48,395 nt of DNA from Alphaproteobacteria bacterium (lineage in GTDB: Bacteria > Pseudomonadota > Alphaproteobacteria > Rhodospirillales > Rhodospirillaceae). The stretch spans positions 1 through 48,395 of the forward strand of contig JAURPI010000041.1 in NCBI GenBank assembly GCA_030835385.1. Reading direction: 5' to 3'. Below, piece after piece: positions 18,441 to 27,268 of the stretch; within the stretch, counting starts at the first letter, position 1, and each line of letters opens with the position of its first letter. The translations under genes and the position numbers were made by a program. A model generated the notes under the pieces. It did not search any database. It had not been told where the DNA came from and worked only from the letters and a program-made list of their open reading frames with translations.

Positions 18441-19532
18441 ATGGCACTGCTCTGGAAAGCTACAGCGATGCAGACCAACAACGTTATCGTCAACGCAGCG
18501 AAAACCCGCGAAGAGGCGATGGCGATCGTCGACAAAAGCATCGGCCGTTGGGAAGAATTGATTACTTGGGCGGCCGGGCGTGGTGGCGGCATGAAAAATC
18601 TTGTCGTTTTCCCTGAGTTCAATCTGCAAGGCTTTCCCCTTGGAGAGACGTCAGAGGAATGGATCAAGAAAGCGTGCTTCCAGATTCCAGGTTGCGCGCC
18701 GGTCGAGCGTCTTCAAAAAATTGCCCAGAAGTTTGGAATTTATCTAGGCGCCAATGCCTATGAAGCGCCCCCCGAATGGCCAGGGCGCTACTTTAACTGT
18801 TCTTTCCTGATTGATCCGTCGGGGGATGTCATCCTCAAGTATCGCCGAATCTCGACGGCGCAGGCGGCCTCGCCACATGACGTGCTTGATGAGTATCTCG
18901 ATAAGCATGGGATCGAGGGGCTTTTCCCAGTGGCCAAAACAGAGATCGGTAATATATCGATGATGCCTTGTGGTGAGATTTTATGGCCCGAGACCTCGCG
19001 GTGCTTGATGCTGCGCGGTGCTGAGGTGATTTTGCATCCGACGTCTGATCACGGCCGCTCGGAAAACATGGCGTGGGAATCTGCGAAGCGCGTGCGGGCC
19101 GCTGAGAATATGGTTTACTTCGTCTCGGCGAACGCTGGAAAGATTATCGGGGCTCCACCGAATGATACTCATGCGGGAAATTCGAAGATTATCGATTTCC
19201 AAGGACAGCTTATGGCCGAGAGTGGCGTTGCCGGTGAGTCGATTAACGCGTCAACGGTTATCGACATGGATGCCTTGCGTCGAGCGCGGTGCACGCCGAC
19301 AGGACCGTTTGGTGTGAACCGATTGGCGCGACTAAGATCAGAAGCCTATTCGCCAGTGTTTAACGACGCCGCATTTTATCCGGTCAATCTCTGGGCGGAT
19401 AAACCCATGGACTCTAAGCAACGTATCCAAGATGCTTTGATCGACGTGATAAAGAAAAAGGTCGAAGACGAGACATTCAACCCGCCCTCGAAAGGGCAGG
19501 CGCTAGAAGGGTATGATCTTTGGGGAAGTTGA
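18441..19532 (+). CDS. Carbon-nitrogen hydrolase (nitrilase superfamily) with altered catalytic lysine
   Basis: Protein of 363 aa in the nitrilase/amidase superfamily, no signal peptide. The triad glutamate is E59 in VVFPEFNLQGFP. The nucleophile is probably C177 in I-S-M-M-P-C-G-E-I-L-W-P-E. The catalytic lysine normally sits in a Y-R-K motif; here it reads L-K-Y-R-R-I-S, so position 136 is arginine. Other members act on amides, nitriles or carbamoyl groups; the substrate here is unknown. It is followed by a Tat-exported DUF1838 gene with a 16-bp gap, suggesting an operon. The AAGGGACAC ribosome region precedes ATG 18441. Confidence 0.85.
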   Translation: MALLWKATAMQTNNVIVNAAKTREEAMAIVDKSIGRWEELITWAAGRGGGMKNLVVFPEFNLQGFPLGETSEEWIKKACFQIPGCAPVERLQKIAQKFGIYLGANAYEAPPEWPGRYFNCSFLIDPSGDVILKYRRISTAQAASPHDVLDEYLDKHGIEGLFPVAKTEIGNISMMPCGEILWPETSRCLMLRGAEVILHPTSDHGRSENMAWESAKRVRAAENMVYFVSANAGKIIGAPPNDTHAGNSKIIDFQGQLMAESGVAGESINASTVIDMDALRRARCTPTGPFGVNRLARLRSEAYSPVFNDAAFYPVNLWADKPMDSKQRIQDALIDVIKKKVEDETFNPPSKGQALEGYDLWGS

Positions 19533-19548
19533 TATTGTGGGGGAACCG

Positions 19549-20400
19549 ATGAAAAGACGCACATTGATTGCAGGGATGGCAGGCCTAGCGGCCACCCCGA
19601 TAATTGGCCGGTCTCCCGCAGCGGCCTTGCCTGAGGTCTTGGACCCGACAGATCGCGCACATCTCGGCTTACTGCAAAAGAAACTCATTTACTCGACGGA
19701 TGACCGACCACTAATATGGTGGATTCGTGGAAACAAATATGGATCTATCAATGGCGCCTTGACGCCTTTGTGGACTCTCAATGTGGTACTGTTCAAAGCG
19801 GTGTCTCACAATGAGGATGGGACCTTCGATGTAAAATCGATGGAAATCGTCTACAAAACAAATGTTGAGACAGATGAGCCCTTGAGCAAATGGCGAAACC
19901 CTTACAACGGCGAAGTCTATGACGAAGAGCCTTTGATTATGGGGCCACTCTCGCGAGGGTTCACCAATGAAGGACCAGTCAGCCAATCAGAACTTCCCGG
20001 GGCTAGCATTCAGCGGCAGGGACACCTAGGGCCCGCTGAGATAGCCGGCGACGACGTTTGGTTGATCTCAGATGCAAACGTGGTGGTGGATCGGGAAGGG
20101 CAGCGAAGGTTTCGTGCCAACGATCTGTCGACCTACCACGGTAAGGTCTCGAATGTTTTGAATCCTGATCTTCCCAGTGCGCCATCAACAATGACTGTCC
20201 ATATCATTCAAAGCTGGCATCCGTGGATGAATATGGGGGATCGTGAAGGCACTTTGGTGACCCGTATCAGTGGCGCAAAGTGCTTTACCATTGAGGATAT
20301 CCACCCGCGTATTCTGACGATGGTGAAGGAGCACCACCCCAAGATCGCCAAAGACTTTGTTGCGCGCCTGAATGGTCCGCCGGAAAACTTTGACCGATAG
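19549..20400 (+). CDS. Tat-exported DUF1838 protein
   Basis: Protein of 283 aa. ATG 19549 follows a G-rich ribosome site and opens a twin-arginine signal (M-K-R-R-T-L-I-A-G, then A-A-T-P-I-I-G-R-S-P-A-A-A). The mature part resembles the DUF1838 family, with L-I-Y-S-T-D-D-R-P-L-I-W-W-I-R-G-N-K-Y-G near its start and Q-S-W-H-P-W-M-N-M-G-D-R-E-G near its end. Function is unknown; the Tat signal implies folding (possibly with a cofactor) before export. An in-frame start at 19513 would overlap the nitrilase-like gene and mask the signal. Confidence 0.8.
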   Translation: MKRRTLIAGMAGLAATPIIGRSPAAALPEVLDPTDRAHLGLLQKKLIYSTDDRPLIWWIRGNKYGSINGALTPLWTLNVVLFKAVSHNEDGTFDVKSMEIVYKTNVETDEPLSKWRNPYNGEVYDEEPLIMGPLSRGFTNEGPVSQSELPGASIQRQGHLGPAEIAGDDVWLISDANVVVDREGQRRFRANDLSTYHGKVSNVLNPDLPSAPSTMTVHIIQSWHPWMNMGDREGTLVTRISGAKCFTIEDIHPRILTMVKEHHPKIAKDFVARLNGPPENFDR

Positions 20401-20506
20401 AAAATCGTTGATTTAAAGCGGGTTATTCAATGTTACCCCAATCACCTTTGACCAGTGGGTCTGACGTGATTGGATATGAATTACAAAAACCCAGAGGAGA
20501 CGTGTG

Positions 20507-21127
20507 ATGATTAGAGCCGCATCTATTTTTGCCGCCACCAGTTTTGCACTGACCTTCGGAGGACCAGCGCAAGCGGACACTTCAGCGTTGTGTCCAACCC
20601 CAGACCAGGCCATCGAAGTGCAGGCGGTCTACAAAGTGAGTTCAGGCGCGCGCCTTGTTCCAGCGATGGCAGCACGTCAACTTGATCCTGAGGTCGTTAT
20701 CGCAAGCGCCATGCCCGCGGTTGAAATCGTAGGGACCAGTGCAGAAAGCTTTGAAGAAACCTGGACGTCAGTGACCAAATGGGAAAAAGCGTTCACGCAC
20801 ATCATCAAAGAGGGTGATGTATTCGAAATCGATGGTGCGGTTCCACAGGGAAAGAAGTCAGAGCGGAGCAACTACTTCAATTTGGATATTGATGCCCCGT
20901 TCGGGGGTCATATACGCAATGATCAGATGTCTGCGATTTATGCCTTGGCTTTACCTGGCCGCGGCGGTTCTGTTGCGCGTTCGATCCATTTCTTCGACCA
21001 ATAAGGCGTGACCGCGTTCAGTGTGGTTATGGGCGGTGAAGCCGGCAATCCTGACGAGGCGGATATCAAGCGATTTGACGAGACGATGGCTTTGGTCAAA
21101 TCCATGGGACCTATTTGCCCCGAGTGA
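20507..21127 (+). pseudogene. Exported HutX/ChuX-like heme-utilization protein, interrupted by in-frame TAA
   Basis: The first reading segment (ATG 20507, GAGGAG ribosome site) gives a 165-aa protein with a clear signal peptide ending A-Q-A-D. Its second half resembles the HutX/ChuX heme-carrier fold: N-Y-F-N-L-D-I-D-A-P-F-G-G-H-I-R, then A-R-S-I-H-F-F-D-Q. A TAA at 21002-21004 stops it there. The same frame continues for 40 more sense codons, starting G-V-T-A-F-S-V-V-M-G-G-E and ending at TGA 21125-21127. In the family, F-F-D-x-x-G is followed by exactly such a strand, so the stop most likely splits a gene of about 206 residues. A sequencing error or a viable truncated product cannot be excluded. 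Its known relatives are cytoplasmic; a signal peptide is unusual. Confidence 0.7.
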
Positions 21128-21288
21128 TGATCGCAATGCCTAGGTTTCTGCAGGCTGTTTTAAACTGGGGCATTTGACCGGCGAGATCGTTACACCCCGG
21201 AAGTTATAAAAACGGCGCCAAAACGGCGTTATATGTCCATTTTCAGTCGGTTTTCCGCTGATTCCCGTTCGGTTTTGATCCGAGAGTT

Positions 21289-21322
21289 TTGAAATAAAAT
21301 TACTCAGCTGATTAATCAGCTG
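21289..21322. promoter_or_regulatory. Perfect 18-bp palindrome overlapping a putative promoter
   Basis: CAGCTGATTAATCAGCTG at 21305-21322 equals its own reverse complement over all 18 bases. A TTGAAA (21289-21294) and TAATCA (21313-21318) 18 bp apart could form a weak promoter whose -10 lies inside the palindrome, as for a repressor operator. It is 62 bp upstream of the small acidic ORF at 21385. A 9-bp direct repeat AAAACGGCG occurs at 21209-21217 and 21220-21228. Confidence 0.4.
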
Positions 21323-21384
21323 TTTACCTTCCCCGCGCACGCTCCCTGGTGTGAGGTATGAATTAGCTCCTGGGAGCAAAGGCT

Positions 21385-21543
21385 ATGTTAGATCCATTTA
21401 ACACTGAAGAAGGTCCAGGCCGGGCTTACATCGACATCGACGCTGAACTCGATACTTTTGAGTTTGACGAAGAAGTTGTGCTTGATGCTGTAGACTTCAA
21501 TTTTGCCCTCGGTCGCCCGACCGAAATGGACTTCGCAGACTAG
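21385..21543 (+). CDS. Very acidic 52-aa protein, unknown
   Basis: ATG 21385 follows a GGAG ribosome site at 8-nt spacing and opens 52 codons ending at TAG 21541-21543. The peptide starts M-L-D-P-F-N-T-E-E-G and has about 16 acidic residues against two arginines and no lysine or cysteine. Its C-terminal half reads F-E-F-D-E-E-V-V-L-D-A-V-D-F-N-F. I do not recognise it. An unexplained palindromic site lies just upstream, and the convergent helicase gene begins 58 bp downstream. Strong net negative charge could suit a nucleic-acid mimic or protein-binding peptide, but that is speculation. No modification or export genes are nearby to suggest a peptide natural product. Confidence 0.55.
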   Translation: MLDPFNTEEGPGRAYIDIDAELDTFEFDEEVVLDAVDFNFALGRPTEMDFAD

Positions 21544-21601
21544 CTACGCGTTTCGGCGTACCCGTTCTCGGGTCCGCTCTAAAACTTGAGTTAGATGCGC
21601 G

Positions 21602-23056
21602 TTAGGCAGCAGCCCGCTTGATTTGCGGTTGCCCGGAGCGTTTCCGTCTACGGCGGCGTTTTTGTTTGGCTTCGCCGCCACCGTCATCTTTTCTATTCCC
21701 GTCTGACTTTCCAGAGCTAGAGGTCTGCCAGGGCTTCTTCTCGTTGCCTTTGGCCTCATTGCCTTGGTCACCCTTCTTTTGGCCCTTGCGGTGGCTTTTG
21801 GTGGGCTTTTTCTTGCCAAATTTCTTGCCGGACTTTGGTCCGTTTTTACGGGCATGCTTCGCCGGTGGCAGTGTTGAACCGCCAGTAAGGCTTTTGCCGA
21901 TAAGGCGTTCAATATCTCTCAAGAGATGCCGTTCACTGCTATCGCACAAGGAAATAGCCACGCCTTCATTGCCAGCCCGGCCTGTGCGGCCAATGCGGTG
22001 AACGTAGGCATCTGGCTGATCCGGCATGTCGTAGTTGATAACGTGAGTCACATCATCAATATCAAGGCCGCGAGCTGCAACGTCGGTTGCGACGAGAACC
22101 TGTAAGTGCCCACGTTGAAAGGCTTCCAGAGCCTTCTTGCGGGCGTTCTGAGATTTATTGCCATGGATCGCTACAGCTTTAACGCCGCCTTTATGCAACT
22201 GGCCGTCAAGCCGGTTGGCGCCATGCTTGGTCCGGGTAAAGACAATCGCTTTGTAGATGCCGTTATCGAGTAACTCGAGGAGCGTTTTAACTTTCGCCGG
22301 GCGATCAACAAACATGATTTCTTGCTTAACGGTGTCGGCCGTTGTGGACTCTGGAGACACATCGACACGCATGGGATTGCGAAGCAGCGTGTGGGCCAGT
22401 TTCGCGACTGCGGGGGCCATGGTGGCAGAAAACAAGAGAGTTTGGCGCTCGGTAGGCAGCTTTGCCGCGATTTTGCGGATATCTGGAATAAATCCCATGT
22501 CGAGCATGCGGTCGGCTTCATCAAGAACAAAGGCCTCAACCTCATCTAGGCACACGCGGCCCTGATTGATGAGATCAAGCAAGCGACCAGGAGTGGCGAC
22601 GAGAACATCGACACCGCGGGCCATGGCTTTGATTTGACCCTGTGAGTTGACGCCGCCAAAGATCGTCGTGCGCCGCACATTAAGATAACGACCATAGGCG
22701 CCGAAAGACTCATGAATCTGGCTCGCCAGTTCACGGGTTGGGCTTAGAACAAGGATGCGCGCGCATTTAGACGAGACAGCAGCCGGCTTGTCATAAAGAT
22801 GCTGGAGCAAAGGCAGGGCAAAGGCTGCCGTCTTACCAGTGCCCGTTTGGGCGCAGCCGATTAGATCCCGTCCATCGAGTAGGATAGGGATAGCTTTTTG
22901 TTGAATAGGTGTTGGTGTGACGTAGCCGTCGGCGCTCAGTGCTCGCTGTAGGGGCTCAATCAGGGCCAGATCAGAAAACGTTTCATGTGGTTTAGATGTC
23001 AAAACAATATCTTTCTTCGTTTTTAAGCCTGGGCCACCTTCCGCTGGCCAGGTCAA
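21602..23056 (-). CDS. DEAD-box ATP-dependent RNA helicase (RhlE-like)
   Basis: RNA helicase of up to 484 aa. All core motifs are visible: Q motif P-T-P-I-Q-Q-K-A-I, Walker [25 protein letters not shown] and the final [10 protein letters not shown]. From about residue 400 the tail is lysine- and arginine-rich, consistent with RNA binding. No ATG lies at the expected start; TTG 23056 gives the longest form and TTG 23002 is a plausible alternative closer to the conserved F-S-D-L-A-L segment, so the start is uncertain. Role is probably ribosome assembly or RNA turnover, including in the cold, by family analogy. Confidence 0.93.
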   Translation of the reverse strand: MTWPAEGGPGLKTKKDIVLTSKPHETFSDLALIEPLQRALSADGYVTPTPIQQKAIPILLDGRDLIGCAQTGTGKTAAFALPLLQHLYDKPAAVSSKCARILVLSPTRELASQIHESFGAYGRYLNVRRTTIFGGVNSQGQIKAMARGVDVLVATPGRLLDLINQGRVCLDEVEAFVLDEADRMLDMGFIPDIRKIAAKLPTERQTLLFSATMAPAVAKLAHTLLRNPMRVDVSPESTTADTVKQEIMFVDRPAKVKTLLELLDNGIYKAIVFTRTKHGANRLDGQLHKGGVKAVAIHGNKSQNARKKALEAFQRGHLQVLVATDVAARGLDIDDVTHVINYDMPDQPDAYVHRIGRTGRAGNEGVAISLCDSSERHLLRDIERLIGKSLTGGSTLPPAKHARKNGPKSGKKFGKKKPTKSHRKGQKKGDQGNEAKGNEKKPWQTSSSGKSDGNRKDDGGGEAKQKRRRRRKRSGQPQIKRAAA

Positions 23057-23385
23057 ATGTAATAGGCGCCGCCTCTATAAAAACGCGCACGACCGCCGTC
23101 CGGCATAAGGCCGGACGCCAAGGTGATCGCCACTAAGACAGGCGTCAGCTTCTATCGGACTGTAGGTGAAAGAGCGGGTCAACCGATGACCGGGACCAAC
23201 GCAGGCATTAACAAGCCGACTGGAAGGATGGAGAATATATGGGCCTCGTTTCCTTAAAAGTCAATGAACTGAAGAAAACACGCCAGGGCAACACCATCGT
23301 TTACTCGAAAAGGTGAGTGGCGAATGGATCCCATATTTGATTTTGCTCAGTGCTATGGCATCGCCGGTGTGGGATTCTGATAGCT
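23057..23385. other. Non-coding stretch between helicase and permease remnant
   Basis: No convincing gene. A hairpin with an 8-bp stem, CGTCCGGC / GCCGGACG, and an ATAAG loop sits at 23097-23117, upstream of the helicase on the reverse strand; it lacks a T tract. A 25-codon ORF at 23239-23316 has a good GGAG ribosome site but no recognisable product; it could be a leader peptide or a remnant. The rest shows nothing I can assign. Confidence 0.5.
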
Positions 23386-24567
23386 ATGACAGATCATAAT
23401 GAACTCAAGCGAACCCTGACGCTCGGACCCGTCGTTCTTTACGGCGTGGGGACGGTCTTAGGCGCCGGAATCTACGTTCTTATGGGAGAGGTGGCTTGCG
23501 TTGCTGGCATTTGGGCACCGTTGTCTTTTGGCATTGCTGCGGTACTGGCGGCCTTAACGGGACTGACGTTTGCGGAGTTTTCGAACCGATTTCCGGTAAG
23601 TGCCGGAGAGGTTGTATATGTTAAACAAGCTTTCAAGTATCAGCGGCTTTCCCAGGCCGTCGCTTTGTTTGTTGCGCTAACCGGAATCGTTTCCAGTGCA
23701 ACAATGATTAACGGGTTTTCTGGTTATTTCCGCGAATTTGGTTCGGTGCCAGATGTTCTCCTTGTACCGATACTATGCGCGTTACTCGGCGCTCTCGCGG
23801 CGTGGGGTATCGCACAGTCCGTCGCAGTAGCTTCGGTAATAACGTTGGCTGAGGTTGCCTGTTTAATCGCGGTCATTGTCGTTTCTCTACCAGACGCCAT
23901 GAATGGCACGGGTTCAGTCTGGCCGACCACGGCTGACGCTCTCGAATTATTCACCAATACAGTCATGTGGGCTGGAATTCTATCCGGTGTAGGTATTGCT
24001 TTTTATGCGTTCATCGGTTTCGAAGACATGGTCAATGTTGCGGAAGAGGTCAGAGACGTCCGTCGGGTGCTGCCAATAGAGATTATGGTCGGAAATGACG
24101 CTCCGCTAGGGACCGTGTTTGCAAAGTCGACAGGGCGGGCCGCGACCGAGATTAGTGTGATCGCGTTACTCGCGGTAATTTACGGCGCACTGATTCAGGT
24201 GGTCATGGCGGCGCGGGTGCTCCACGGCGCATCAAGAAATAACTGGCTACCACCTATTTTTAGTCGAATTAATCTTCGGACTCAGACACCTGTAGTGGCT
24301 ACTGTTTTAGTCGCCGTCGGTGTTCTTGTTTTTGCATTGTAGCTTCCGCTAGGAACACTTGCGCGTCTTACGTCATTGTTCATTCTTATAAACTTCACAC
24401 TGGTGAATGTTGCCCTGGTGGGTATCAAGATGCGCGATGAACAAGAACTCCCGCTCGAGTCACCTGATGTCGAGGTCATGTATCGCGTACCGCTATGGGT
24501 GCCGATCTCCGGGGCAGGGGCTAGCGCTGTTTTTGGTGTGGTCAATCTCTTGGCGCTATCGCGTTAG
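23386..24567 (+). pseudogene. APC-family amino-acid permease, broken by in-frame TAG and an apparent internal deletion
   Basis: The first segment starts at ATG 23386 and shows the APC N-terminus: L-T-L-G-P-V-V-L-Y-G-V-G-T-V-L-G-A-G-I-Y-type helix 1, then further helices. After a normal Y-A-F-I-G-F-E-D-M-V-N-V-A-E-E-V block the sequence jumps from L-P-I-E-I-M to V-G-N-D-A-P-L-G, where intact relatives have an additional transmembrane helix and loop; about 40 residues appear lost in frame. A TAG at 24340-24342 then stops translation. The same frame continues for 74 sense codons to TAG 24565-24567 and encodes the last two helices, including G-T-L-A-R-L-T-S-L-F-I-L-I-N-F-T. Two independent lesions make it a likely non-functional transporter. 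Confidence 0.85.
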
Positions 24568-24624
24568 CATTGCAAATAGTAGCGGGCAGTTGCTGAAACT
24601 AAGCAGCTCTATTTTTTTAGCGAG

Positions 24625-25566
24625 CTACTCCAGGTCTCGGGCCACCCGAAAGCCGAATAGATGATATGACGTGGGTTCTGGGTCGCGGCCTCTAAAACTG
24701 CGCTCCTGTCGTAACAGTCTGCTGCGCCAACTGCCGCTGCGTATAGCGCGCTTCTCGCATGCGCCTTCTACCTCGTACGCGCTGCCGTCGACAGGTTGGT
24801 CAGGGTAGAGGACAGGAGAGCAATCTTGTGTCCACTCCCAAACATTGCCGATCGTGTCATGTACCCCATAGACATTTGGTTTGAATTGACCGACGGCGGC
24901 GACCATCGCGTATCCATCGGCGCATGGCGCCGCCATATCCATACTGGTGCCACTACCTGCAATGAGACCGGGGTCAGCGGCAGCTGTCTGATCAAGGACA
25001 TTGCCGTATTCGCAAACCTTTGAATCGTCGTCACCCCAGAACCACTTTGTGTCGACACCGCCACGGGCGACGTATTCCCATTCGGCCTCCGACAGGAGCC
25101 GATATCGCTCACCCGTTTGTTCGCTGAGCCAGTTCACATAGTCCTGCGCTTCTGTCCAATACACACAAACAATGGGATCGTTCTCTGCTATGGGTCGGTC
25201 GTAGTCTGGGTCTTCCCAGGTTTGGCCAAAGCGCCGGCGGTCGCCCCCCCAGACGCGGCAATCAGATGCTTGATGCCCGGTGTCTGCTACAAAAGCCCGC
25301 CACTCACCGACTGTGACCTCGTATTTTCCGGCCGCGAACGGCTTTGAAATTGTGACAGTGCGAATGGGACCGCGAGGCCGCATTTCGCCGGCGCGCATGG
25401 GGTCAATGAAGTCTGAGCCCATTTCAAAAGTACCTGGTGGAATGACCACCATTTCGGGGCAAGTCTCGCAGTCTTTAAAAGCTGGCGCCGGAGATTGGGC
25501 TTGAGGGGTTGTGGCGAAAACTAAGCACAACGCGGTTAATGCGGTGCAATATCCCAGTTTGGTCAT
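24625..25566 (-). CDS. Exported SUMF1-fold (FGE-sulfatase domain) protein A
   Basis: Protein of 313 aa with a signal peptide (cut near Q-A-Q). The mature N-terminus carries F-K-D-C-E-T-C-P-E-M-V-V-I-P-P-G-T-F-E-M-G, the usual opening of SUMF1 domains preceded by a D-C-x-x-C-P-E-M motif. G-K-Y-E-V-T, S-E-A-E-W-E-Y-V-A-R-G-G and G-N-V-W-E-W follow in family order. The C-terminal region reads I-R-S-G-S-W-R-S-R-L-L-R-Q and has no catalytic cysteine pair, so it is not a sulfatase-activating formylglycine enzyme. It has eight cysteines positioned as in paralogues at 25750 and 38859, which suggests disulfides. Divergent from copy B across 183 bp. Confidence 0.86.
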   Translation of the reverse strand: MTKLGYCTALTALCLVFATTPQAQSPAPAFKDCETCPEMVVIPPGTFEMGSDFIDPMRAGEMRPRGPIRTVTISKPFAAGKYEVTVGEWRAFVADTGHQASDCRVWGGDRRRFGQTWEDPDYDRPIAENDPIVCVYWTEAQDYVNWLSEQTGERYRLLSEAEWEYVARGGVDTKWFWGDDDSKVCEYGNVLDQTAAADPGLIAGSGTSMDMAAPCADGYAMVAAVGQFKPNVYGVHDTIGNVWEWTQDCSPVLYPDQPVDGSAYEVEGACEKRAIRSGSWRSRLLRQERSFRGRDPEPTSYHLFGFRVARDLE

Positions 25567-25749
25567 AGGAGCTAACTCTCATTGTTCATGCTGTCGAGCA
25601 ACACTACCGCGAGACGGGCCGTGGAGCATACGTCTAAGTCGCGGCTACATTCACCGCGCGGACGTTAGGCTAAGGCAGATTATTCACGCTTTGCACTTCG
25701 CCGGGCCTGATCGTAGGCTCTCAGTCAGATTATTGCTGGGAGGTAGCAA

Positions 25750-26706
25750 ATGGTTCGTTGTTCGTATTTAGGGTTATTGGTAGTTATGACAGTCGCGGGG
25801 TCGGCTATTGCTGCTGAACATTACCGTCCGGGTACATCCTTTAAGGATTGCGAGACTTGCCCCGAAATGGTGGTGCTGCCCTCCGGCACATTCATGATGG
25901 GATCAACGGCAGAAGAAACAACCAAAGCAGAGGTGCGCGCAGATGCAGCAGAGCGTGAACAACCCAAGCATGCGGTTACTCTCGCCAAACCATTCGCTAT
26001 TGGAAAGTACGAAGTCACCCTGGCTGAGTACCGTGCTTTTGTAGAGGCCACCAATCGTCCAGACCCAGATCGTTGCATTACTTGGACCGAGGCGACGGAT
26101 ACGTGGGGCGAAGTCGAAGGGGCGTCATGGCAGAACGCTGGGTTCTATCAAGGTGAGAATCATCCCGTAGGGTGCTTAGACCTCAAAGATGTGCGTGACT
26201 ACAGCGCGTGGTTGTCAGAAATCACTGGCGAACGGTATCGCGTCCCAAGTGAAGCGGAATGGGAATATGCAGCGCGTGGCGGTACGGCAACAAATCAATC
26301 CTGGGGCGACACGATGGAAGACATGTGTCGTTTTGCCAACGCCTCGGATCTTACGAGAGCAGATGTCCATAAAGGTGTACGCGATACGCCAACACGGTTT
26401 TTCGAATGTCGCGATGGTTACGTCTACACAGCACCGGTGGGGTCCTTTCCGCCGAATGCTTATGGCTTGTATGACATGGTCGGCAACATCTGGGAGTGGG
26501 TGGAGGATTGCTTCATCATTGGGTACGACGGTGCGCCGTCTGACGGCTCTGTGCGATACGATCCCAACAATTGCGATCGACTTATCGTACGCGGAGGAGG
26601 GTGGTATGCCCGCAACTGGTTTATGCGACCGGCGGGCCGTAGTCGAGAATATCCCGAATATCGCTCAACTACTTTAGGATTGAGGGTGGTTCGGGAGCTT
26701 GATTAA
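25750..26706 (+). CDS. Exported SUMF1-fold protein B
   Basis: Protein of 318 aa with a signal peptide (cut near A-I-A-A-E). The mature start has F-K-D-C-E-T-C-P-E-M-V-V-L-P-S-G-T-F-M-M-G, nearly the same as copy A. It shares G-K-Y-E-V-T-L-A-E-Y-R-A-F, S-E-A-E-W-E-Y-A-A-R-G-G and G-N-I-W-E-W. The C-terminal block I-V-R-G-G-G-W-Y-A-R-N-W-F lacks the FGE cysteines. A good G-G-G-A-G-G-T ribosome sequence precedes the ATG. Cellular role unknown; the fold in other families binds or modifies small molecules or proteins. Head-to-head arrangement with copy A suggests local duplication. Confidence 0.86.
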   Translation: MVRCSYLGLLVVMTVAGSAIAAEHYRPGTSFKDCETCPEMVVLPSGTFMMGSTAEETTKAEVRADAAEREQPKHAVTLAKPFAIGKYEVTLAEYRAFVEATNRPDPDRCITWTEATDTWGEVEGASWQNAGFYQGENHPVGCLDLKDVRDYSAWLSEITGERYRVPSEAEWEYAARGGTATNQSWGDTMEDMCRFANASDLTRADVHKGVRDTPTRFFECRDGYVYTAPVGSFPPNAYGLYDMVGNIWEWVEDCFIIGYDGAPSDGSVRYDPNNCDRLIVRGGGWYARNWFMRPAGRSREYPEYRSTTLGLRVVRELD

Positions 26707-26814
26707 TACCAACCCGCCAAATTGTGCTTTTTCACTTTAGTTTTGAGTCAATAATGAGGGTAGAATAGACACCTATACTGTTCTTTCTTTTGTTAATGCG
26801 CTGGAACAGTGATC

Positions 26815-27204
26815 ATGAGCGGTTCAAGCTTACTGTCAGATAGAGCCAGCACAAAAGTCCTCAACCGTGAGCCTTTCGGACCTGACACGGCCATTTTTAA
26901 GGAGGGGGATCGTGGTAAAAAAGCATATGTCGTTACGCGCGGCACTGACGACATTGTAACCAAAGGCATAGACGGCAAACTCAAGAAACTAACATCCTTC
27001 AAAGAAGGAGAGATGTTTGGCGAGATGAGCCTGCTAAACGGCGAAAAAAGGTCGGCGCACGCAATTACTAAAGAGGGTTGTGAAATTTTGGTCGTCGAGC
27101 AGAAGGTTATCAAAGAAAAACTGGACGCCTCAGACCCTTTTATCAAGTTCTGGATAGAGTTTTTAAGCGAGCGTATTCGGGATATGTCGAAGCGCGTGAG
27201 TTGA
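26815..27204 (+). CDS. Stand-alone cyclic-nucleotide-binding-domain protein
   Basis: Protein of about 129 aa composed of one CRP-like beta-roll: F-K-E-G-D-R-G-K-K-A-Y-V-V, then G-E-M-F-G-E-M-S-L-L-N-G-E-K-R-S-A-H-A. The G-E-M-S-L/R-S-A core matches the phosphate-binding cassette of cyclic-nucleotide domains. No DNA-binding helix-turn-helix follows; the protein ends in a short helical tail. It could act as a binding module for a partner. Ligand unknown. ATG 26815 is assumed; a GTG two codons earlier is also in frame. Confidence 0.82.
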   Translation: MSGSSLLSDRASTKVLNREPFGPDTAIFKEGDRGKKAYVVTRGTDDIVTKGIDGKLKKLTSFKEGEMFGEMSLLNGEKRSAHAITKEGCEILVVEQKVIKEKLDASDPFIKFWIEFLSERIRDMSKRVS

Positions 27205-27268
27205 TCCCGGCCCATGGGCGGGGTAAACGGCATCATTAGATGTCGCACTCTAGACAGGCGGTTGCCCT

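Noticed and set aside
23097-23117. Hairpin as an intrinsic terminator
   Set aside because: No T tract follows on either strand and no gene ends next to it.
23239-23316. 25-codon ORF as a gene
   Set aside because: A good ribosome site is present, but the product is too short to recognise and chance cannot be excluded; described only within the non-coding stretch.
20507-24567. In-frame TAA and TAG codons as evidence of stop-codon recoding
   Set aside because: TAA, TAG and TGA all end intact housekeeping genes in this window (for example thiC, eno, surE), and the permease carries a second lesion. Local gene decay explains both better.
24625-26706. Annotation as formylglycine-generating (sulfatase-activating) enzymes
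   Set aside because: The catalytic cysteine pair near the C-terminus is missing and no sulfatase gene is nearby; only the fold is supported.
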